This document shows positions 58,663-64,000 of a stretch of 64,000 bases of DNA, one piece after another. The notes below the pieces were generated by a model. It made no database searches and was not told the DNA's origin. It saw nothing but the letters and a program-made list of their open reading frames with translations. The position numbers were made by a program, and so were the translations under genes. Numbering within the stretch: position 1 is the stretch's first letter; every line of letters starts with the position of its first letter. Source of the DNA: RHLJ01 sp965242845 (GTDB lineage Bacteria > Bacteroidota > Rhodothermia > Balneolales > Balneolaceae); assembly GCA_965242845.1 (NCBI GenBank), contig CBDETC010000002.1:744001-808000 (forward strand). Direction: 5' to 3'.

Positions 58663-61600
58663 CTACTTAATGATTGCGAATTTATCTTTGAATTCTCCAA
58701 TACCTGGTGCTTCCACATGATAGAAGTAAACACCATATGCTACTTCTTCATTATTCTTAGTCTGCATATCCCATGATGCCGCTCCTTCATTAAAGGCACC
58801 GTCATGTTCAATAATATCTATCAATTCACCTCGAATATTGAAGATTCTAATCGTACATACTCTCGGGAGGTTGAAGAACATAATCTTTCGCTCTCCGCGA
58901 CCAACCTGGTTCGAAGCTCTCTCCCAGGAAGCTGCTCCTACATAAGGATTAGGAACTACGTATATATCGTCAAGCTCAGAACTTGCCAAATCACTATCAA
59001 TAGAGCCTTTTTGAACTCCGAAAACAAATTCATCATCAGCGCCGAATGCACGAGTGTGGTTTACAACTATCTTGTCACCAGGCGAAGGAGCAATATTGCT
59101 TGCACCAGCGTCGAATGTGATTGCAAACCTAAAATCGCGCTCCCTTCCATCTATATCTGTTACAAGTATCTGATCTCCAGAACTCAAATCACCTGAAGCA
59201 TCGTTATCTATTACCAGAATCTCAGAAGCTTGATTGGTAGTAGCATTCCTTGCAAATAAAGGAATGTCGATTCTATCAAAGCCAACTTGTCTGGCAGGAG
59301 GGGTATATACACTATCAGCGGGATTAGAGAATACCAGTTCGTACCTGCTGTCCGTGCTAACGAAACCAGACCTGTTTCCATCAAAGTTATCTTCGATAAT
59401 TACTGTCCAGTCAGTACTAAGTCCATCCAGTTCGGTAGGATCATTTCCGTATAACTCGTTCTCTTCACCCTCATTGGACACATAACCACTTCTATTAGGG
59501 ATTATAACACCTGGCTCGGTCTCATTTACCATATTGACGGTGAAACCATTAACTGCACTGGTAGTGGAGTTGAACGGAGTGCTAGGAATAAGAATAGTAT
59601 CCTGGGTAAGCTCCTCAAGCTGATAACTTGTGGTAAGTCTATAGTCACCGTCAGCAGCGGTAGAATCAGAGAAGCTGATCTTGTACATATATTCATCAAT
59701 AAGGTCTGTTTCAACAACCACACTGACTGATGCTGAACCTGTTCCAGTACCAGTGGTCACATTGCTTAGATCAACGGTAGACCCACCAGCTACATACCCA
59801 GCAGGGTTAGGCAATGGAACAACTACCGCTGAGTTAATATCAGTCCCTGTTACGTCACCGGAAGTATTAACTGCAATACGGAATGTATTTTCTTGTGGAT
59901 CGAAACCAAGAGCGTCTGAACCATCTTCAGGAACTACCCCTCTGTCGTATGCAACTATAGCATAGTAATAGGTTTTACCATTGGTAACGTCATTATCAAC
60001 ATAGAAAAATTGAAGACCAGAATTATCTCCCAGATCAAATACCGCATCACCATCTAATACTGTTCTCCTTCCAGATATGTCGTTGTCTAAGTCAAACTGT
60101 GCTATTGGCTCATAAAAGGTTGGTGTTCCGTTTACGTCAGTAATGGTTCTGGCATCACTAAAGATGTTATTAGTTCCTTTGTAGAGCTTATACCCCTCAA
60201 AGTCAAAATCCTGAAGGAACCTATCAAAACTTCTTACAGAAACAGTATCCCACGATAAAAGAACTTGCTCATCACCAGCAACAGCCTTGAGTGTTGGCTT
60301 AATTGGGGGCTGTGCAAAGTTGTAATCGGAATTATAAATGTTCTGTACGGTTCTTCGATTCTTAAAGAAATCCTCCTCATCACTTCCGAAAATCCACGCT
60401 GTAGAGAAAAAGTCAGTAGACTTACCAGTAACATCTCCTTCAGCGGTAAGTTGCACCTCACCGGAAACGAAAAGTAGAAACGGCTCATCATCTACAACTG
60501 GCTCAACATCCGGCCTAACTGTTGGATCAGGGAAAAGAGATAATTCGATCCTCGCAAATAACCAGGTATCATCTCTTAGGTTATCCCCACTTTCATAAAA
60601 AGGTCTGGTGTTTAGGTCGAAACCTGTTAAACCGATTTGATCGGATTCATCTACATCCAACTCATTATAATTAGGCTCCCCATTAGTTGGAAGGCCATCA
60701 CCCTGCCCAGCATCTGGTCCAGGATAGCCAAGATCAAAGGGACCTAATCCATCACTACCAACATCATTATTTAGTAATTCTCCTTCGTCCCACTGTCCGT
60801 TTCCGTTACCATCTATATAACCAAGCCAGTCAAGGTTTTCATCAGTAGTAAACCATCTTCCTGCCTCAGCAGCTGGACGTTCTAGTACCGTTTCACCATG
60901 GAATTCTTCAAAATTAGTTTGGTCATATTCGGCATCCGCAAAAGCTTGTATTTCAGCTTCTGTAGTAAGAAGAATATAGTTTTCGTCAAATCTTGATTCG
61001 TCAGTGATACCATCAGCGTCATCATCAAAATCATTAGTTTCATTAGCTGGAGATTCAAGGAATGCAAAACCGGTATAACCCGTGTTATAAGTTGGTTGCC
61101 CAGCCTGAGTTGGTGTTCCGATACCGTTGGCATCCCACCCAAATACAACATCAAGAATAGGATCATAGTTGGCATTATCGTCATTCTCTTCATTACCCAA
61201 ACCATAATCTACAATCTGAGCAAATAATAATCGGTCCTGCGAATAATCACCTTTATTGGTAATACGGTAAATAATGAACATCGTATCCTCAGCTAGGATG
61301 TTAGCCCATTGAAATAATCGGATTTGAGTTTGAAGACCAAAACCACCCATTGTTGGATCACTTAATGGACTTGGCATATATACCCCTAATCCACTATGAG
61401 CACCTGCGATTTCAACTCCATAGTTGTACTCTAAATCTGAGAAGTCATCCATTACGTAATAAGACTCAAGGTCGGCACTAGCGAATCTACCATCACGACC
61501 GTTCCAGGTTCCAGGCCAGCCTGGATCTGCTTCGCCAAGTCTATCCGGCCAAAAGCTTGGCCATGATTCAGAATCATTAGAAAGTGCTGGAACGGGAGCT

Positions 61601-62097
61601 GAAGCGCCTGTTACCGGATCTAGACGGAATGGGTTATTAAATCCAGGCAATGGTAACCAGCCCCATCTATCACCGCTATATGGGCTTAAACGCGCACCAG
61701 CGTCACGATAATTGATACTAACGGGATTCAATGTAGTATCAGCGGGGGAATTACTTGTTACCCAATCGATATAATCCTGTAGCGAATTAATTCTTGAATT
61801 ATAGGCTGCACTAACATATCCAGCAACTACAACACCTACACCATCGATATGTCGTCCACCTTGAGGACCTCTAGGCCATACCCCCCATGGAATATCATTC
61901 CAACGAGATAATTCGCCATGATTTCGAAAGTTGGTCTCAATCAAGTTACCATCAATTACACCTCGGGCTATGGTTTCTGCATCGCCTCTGAAAACAACCC
62001 CCATTGCTGAATCGGGAATGGTCTGTTGTGCTGAAGCAGAATTGAATGGAAGTACCCAGATGAATGCTAGTACAATTATTATTCTTTTAATAGACAT
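58663..62097 (-). CDS. Giant secreted protein with fibronectin-like region and type IX-like C-terminus
   Basis: A 1144-residue protein. The signal is IIIVLAFIWVLPFNSASAQ. The first 500 residues are rich in Asp, Asn, Gly and aromatic residues and hold a calcium-loop-like DGNGNGQWDEGE (plus-strand bases near 60785-60830). A fibronectin type III-like part starts at PTLKAVAGDEQVLLSWDTVS and VRSFDRFLQDFDFEGYKLYK. The C-terminus (VVPNPYVGAASWERASNQ, IRIFNIRGELIDIIEHDG and VAYGVYFYHVEAPG) is the FCB C-terminal sorting-domain style. A start at 62124 would add nine residues. It is probably exported and attached to, or released from, the surface. Confidence 0.86.
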   Translation of the reverse strand: MSIKRIIIVLAFIWVLPFNSASAQQTIPDSAMGVVFRGDAETIARGVIDGNLIETNFRNHGELSRWNDIPWGVWPRGPQGGRHIDGVGVVVAGYVSAAYNSRINSLQDYIDWVTSNSPADTTLNPVSINYRDAGARLSPYSGDRWGWLPLPGFNNPFRLDPVTGASAPVPALSNDSESWPSFWPDRLGEADPGWPGTWNGRDGRFASADLESYYVMDDFSDLEYNYGVEIAGAHSGLGVYMPSPLSDPTMGGFGLQTQIRLFQWANILAEDTMFIIYRITNKGDYSQDRLLFAQIVDYGLGNEENDDNANYDPILDVVFGWDANGIGTPTQAGQPTYNTGYTGFAFLESPANETNDFDDDADGITDESRFDENYILLTTEAEIQAFADAEYDQTNFEEFHGETVLERPAAEAGRWFTTDENLDWLGYIDGNGNGQWDEGELLNNDVGSDGLGPFDLGYPGPDAGQGDGLPTNGEPNYNELDVDESDQIGLTGFDLNTRPFYESGDNLRDDTWLFARIELSLFPDPTVRPDVEPVVDDEPFLLFVSGEVQLTAEGDVTGKSTDFFSTAWIFGSDEEDFFKNRRTVQNIYNSDYNFAQPPIKPTLKAVAGDEQVLLSWDTVSVRSFDRFLQDFDFEGYKLYKGTNNIFSDARTITDVNGTPTFYEPIAQFDLDNDISGRRTVLDGDAVFDLGDNSGLQFFYVDNDVTNGKTYYYAIVAYDRGVVPEDGSDALGFDPQENTFRIAVNTSGDVTGTDINSAVVVPLPNPAGYVAGGSTVDLSNVTTGTGTGSASVSVVVETDLIDEYMYKISFSDSTAADGDYRLTTSYQLEELTQDTILIPSTPFNSTTSAVNGFTVNMVNETEPGVIIPNRSGYVSNEGEENELYGNDPTELDGLSTDWTVIIEDNFDGNRSGFVSTDSRYELVFSNPADSVYTPPARQVGFDRIDIPLFARNATTNQASEILVIDNDASGDLSSGDQILVTDIDGRERDFRFAITFDAGASNIAPSPGDKIVVNHTRAFGADDEFVFGVQKGSIDSDLASSELDDIYVVPNPYVGAASWERASNQVGRGERKIMFFNLPRVCTIRIFNIRGELIDIIEHDGAFNEGAASWDMQTKNNEEVAYGVYFYHVEAPGIGEFKDKFAIIK

Positions 62098-62128
62098 AGA
62101 AACTATTTTTAAATCGTTCAACATAATC

Positions 62129-64000
62129 CTAGAATTTTAGGCTGGCACCAATTTTGATTGATCTTGGTGGTCCAATTCTAGAAGGATCTAAGTAAAATTC
62201 AGTGTAACTGTTTAGTCCGCCAGGCATAGTACCTGAATCAATTCTTCTACTTAATTCTGTTGATTCAGTTGCCAAACCTGTATCGGTATAAATACCCCAT
62301 TCTGGTTCATTATCGAATAGGTTGTCTACCTGAAGGAATAGCTCGAAATCCTGTGAGATAAAAGGAGGTCTGTAATAAGCTCTGATATCAGAGTTAAAGT
62401 ACGCTGGAGCATCCTGGTTATTCGGAATTGAAGACTGAATAAAGTCTCTTACCGAAGTGTAGGGCGAACCAGATTGTAAACTGTTAATTGCTGATAGCGT
62501 TAGACCAAACTTGGTGTTCCAGGTGATTGTATTATTGAGAACATTTCTTTTATCCCAGTTCAATCTGTTAATGCTAATTATCGGAGGTCTGTTTTCAATA
62601 GCTCTTTGGAAATTTTGTTGAGGATCAGAAGAAGAACCACTAGCAAACTGTAGTGTGTAATCAAAGGTCCAGCTTATTGCTCCACTTGATCTTTGGTAAA
62701 GAGATAATGTTAACCCTTTAATTGTACCGTAATCTAGGTTTACTAATCTTGAAACAAAGGCACCATTTCTATCAAGACTTACTCTATCACCTGCTAAACC
62801 TCGGATATCTTTTGAGAATAGTGTGAAATCAAGACCTAAGGTCTCAGATAATCCCTGCTGAAGACCTACTTCAAATTGCAGTGTTCTTTCCGCTCCTAAC
62901 TCAGCATTCCCGTATCGAGTGTTAGAACCTTCAACCCCTTCAAACTCATTATTTGTGTATAGAAGATTTAACTGAGGAGTTTGGAAGAACAGACCTGCAG
63001 AAAATCTCATAACTCCTCGTTCAGAAATAGGGAAAGCAATTCCTAATCTTGGACTTAGTTGAAATGATGGATCCGCAGCTCTTCGGTTTGAGACTGAATC
63101 GCCAGGAGCTCCATTCAAATCAGGAACACGAGCATCTCTAACCTGAGAAAAGTCGATCGGTACAATAAAGTCTGGCTCAAAATAATCGAATCTTAAACCC
63201 GCATTAACGATAAGATTTTCAAACTCTAGCTTAACCTGACTATATCCTGCCGCCTCGTAAGGGCTTACTTCGAGAGAGGAATTCGCATTTGGATTGTCTG
63301 GTCTAAATGGAATACCAGTAACAGGGTCAACAGAAATTCCAAACGACTCATTATCAAGATTATGAAATCTTGCTGAAAGCCCAGTTTTGAAAAGAACGAT
63401 GTTATTTATCTGTGAAGTAAAATCTGTTACAAAAGTATGTGTTTTGGTGATGTTCTGAGCAGAGAATAAATAGTTACCCCCCATATTAAATGCAGCGTCA
63501 CCCTGCTGAGTAGAAAACTCAGGACCTACATACCTTAAGTCTAAATCAGTATCAGTAGCATCATTGTATAACCTGCTTTCTCCTACATCACTTAAATAGC
63601 TGTACGAGAAGTTTGCAAAAGAATTATCACCCATAGTATATCTCAAACCTATGATATGATTTTGAGATACATTGTAATAGTTGTTAATACCAGAAGGATT
63701 GTATTTAAAAGAGGCGTCATAGTTACGACCGTCCCCATTCTGGTAGAATAAATTATAGTCAATCTTAAATCGGCTGTTCACTTCATACACTAATGATGTG
63801 TTTATTGAATAGCGTTCATTTCGATTTATCTCTTCAAAATCTCCAGATCCGGTAGCATTTAAAAGCCAGGTACTTGGATCTCCACCACCACTTACACCAA
63901 ATTGTTGATCACTTGGTCTAAATAAATCTCTTCCTATTAGGTGACCTGGATTATTTATATAACGGATAGTCGCCTGGATACCAAGTTTATCCTTCATTAA
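62129..64000 (-). CDS. TonB-dependent receptor, barrel part (5' end outside window)
   Basis: The frame is open to the window edge, so only about 624 residues of the C-terminal part are visible, without plug and TonB box. The sequence is a chain of amphipathic strands with aromatic girdles: LIGRDLFRPSDQQFG, DYNLFYQNGDGRNYDASFKY, LIVNAGLRFDYFEPDF, FSAGLFFQTPQLNLLYTNNE and ELFLQVDNLFDNEPEWGIYT. It ends RSIKIGASLKF with the terminal Phe of an outer-membrane barrel. The VDNLFDNEPEWGIY segment is typical of receptors of this family. It takes up a large substrate with TonB energy. The secreted gene follows 31 bases later. Confidence 0.85.
   Translation of the reverse strand, partial: LMKDKLGIQATIRYINNPGHLIGRDLFRPSDQQFGVSGGGDPSTWLLNATGSGDFEEINRNERYSINTSLVYEVNSRFKIDYNLFYQNGDGRNYDASFKYNPSGINNYYNVSQNHIIGLRYTMGDNSFANFSYSYLSDVGESRLYNDATDTDLDLRYVGPEFSTQQGDAAFNMGGNYLFSAQNITKTHTFVTDFTSQINNIVLFKTGLSARFHNLDNESFGISVDPVTGIPFRPDNPNANSSLEVSPYEAAGYSQVKLEFENLIVNAGLRFDYFEPDFIVPIDFSQVRDARVPDLNGAPGDSVSNRRAADPSFQLSPRLGIAFPISERGVMRFSAGLFFQTPQLNLLYTNNEFEGVEGSNTRYGNAELGAERTLQFEVGLQQGLSETLGLDFTLFSKDIRGLAGDRVSLDRNGAFVSRLVNLDYGTIKGLTLSLYQRSSGAISWTFDYTLQFASGSSSDPQQNFQRAIENRPPIISINRLNWDKRNVLNNTITWNTKFGLTLSAINSLQSGSPYTSVRDFIQSSIPNNQDAPAYFNSDIRAYYRPPFISQDFELFLQVDNLFDNEPEWGIYTDTGLATESTELSRRIDSGTMPGGLNSYTEFYLDPSRIGPPRSIKIGASLKF

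Noticed and set aside
61931..62140. Plus-strand open frame at the receptor/secreted gene junction
   Set aside because: It spans the signal peptide and the intergenic gap of two clear minus-strand genes, and no motif is visible.

Overview
The window is a stretch of a bacterial chromosome of moderate to low G+C content. It looks like an aerobic, pigmented member of the FCB group, most likely Balneolales/Rhodothermota or a close relative. This is inferred from protein style, not from a database search. The signs are: a PorV/PorQ-like outer-membrane protein beside a large secreted protein with a type IX-like C-terminal region; TonB-dependent receptor and paired short TonB proteins; MacB-like permeases with no ATPase beside them, next to PadR; an archaeal/eukaryote-like ProRS; a CrtI-type carotenoid desaturase; and GTCAT...ATGAC intergenic repeats.

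Layout. 1-5055 (minus): a tightly packed surface-glycan operon with flippase, sulfotransferase, DegT aminotransferase, ATP-grasp ligase and a methyltransferase cut by the window edge. 5179-10798: hisS, then two paralogous APC transporters that carry cytoplasmic EIIA-like and RCK_C-like regions. 11005-13748: lysA and an aspartokinase gene (lysine branch). 13745-19062: CNNM-type CBS protein, ABC-F ATPase with an inserted palindromic element, DUF559 protein, an orphan small gene, a glyoxalase-fold protein and an alpha/beta hydrolase. 19256-25000: PadR regulator with a consensus promoter and overlapping operator, followed by two large FtsX/MacB-type permeases. 25007-28189: a possible sigma-54 promoter with upstream palindromes, a 92-residue protein, a serine hydrolase and an MscS channel. 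28319-34860: receiver protein, bacilliredoxin, superoxide dismutase, DUF429, aspS, a small membrane protein, a degenerate-receiver LuxR regulator and a TM2 protein. 34999-43281: tRNA-Met, proS, nnr, VanZ-like gene, two tonB genes, NUDIX, DUF1844, DUF1015 and serC. 43443-47594: rhomboid, rlpA, crtI, CIA30 and transaldolase. 47768-55442: RND adaptor with two different RND permeases. 55519-64000: YtxH protein, then a minus-strand operon TonB-dependent receptor - giant secreted protein - PorV-like - SurA-like PPIase.

Most of the window is core metabolism and envelope biology. No prophage, CRISPR array, transposase or rRNA was seen. No gap between genes reaches 300 bases. The most interesting parts are the receptor/secreted protein/PorV/PPIase operon, the degenerate receiver regulator, the diverged EIIA-like sites in the two transporters, the possible sigma-54 unit at 25007-26438 and the in-frame repeat inside the ABC-F gene.
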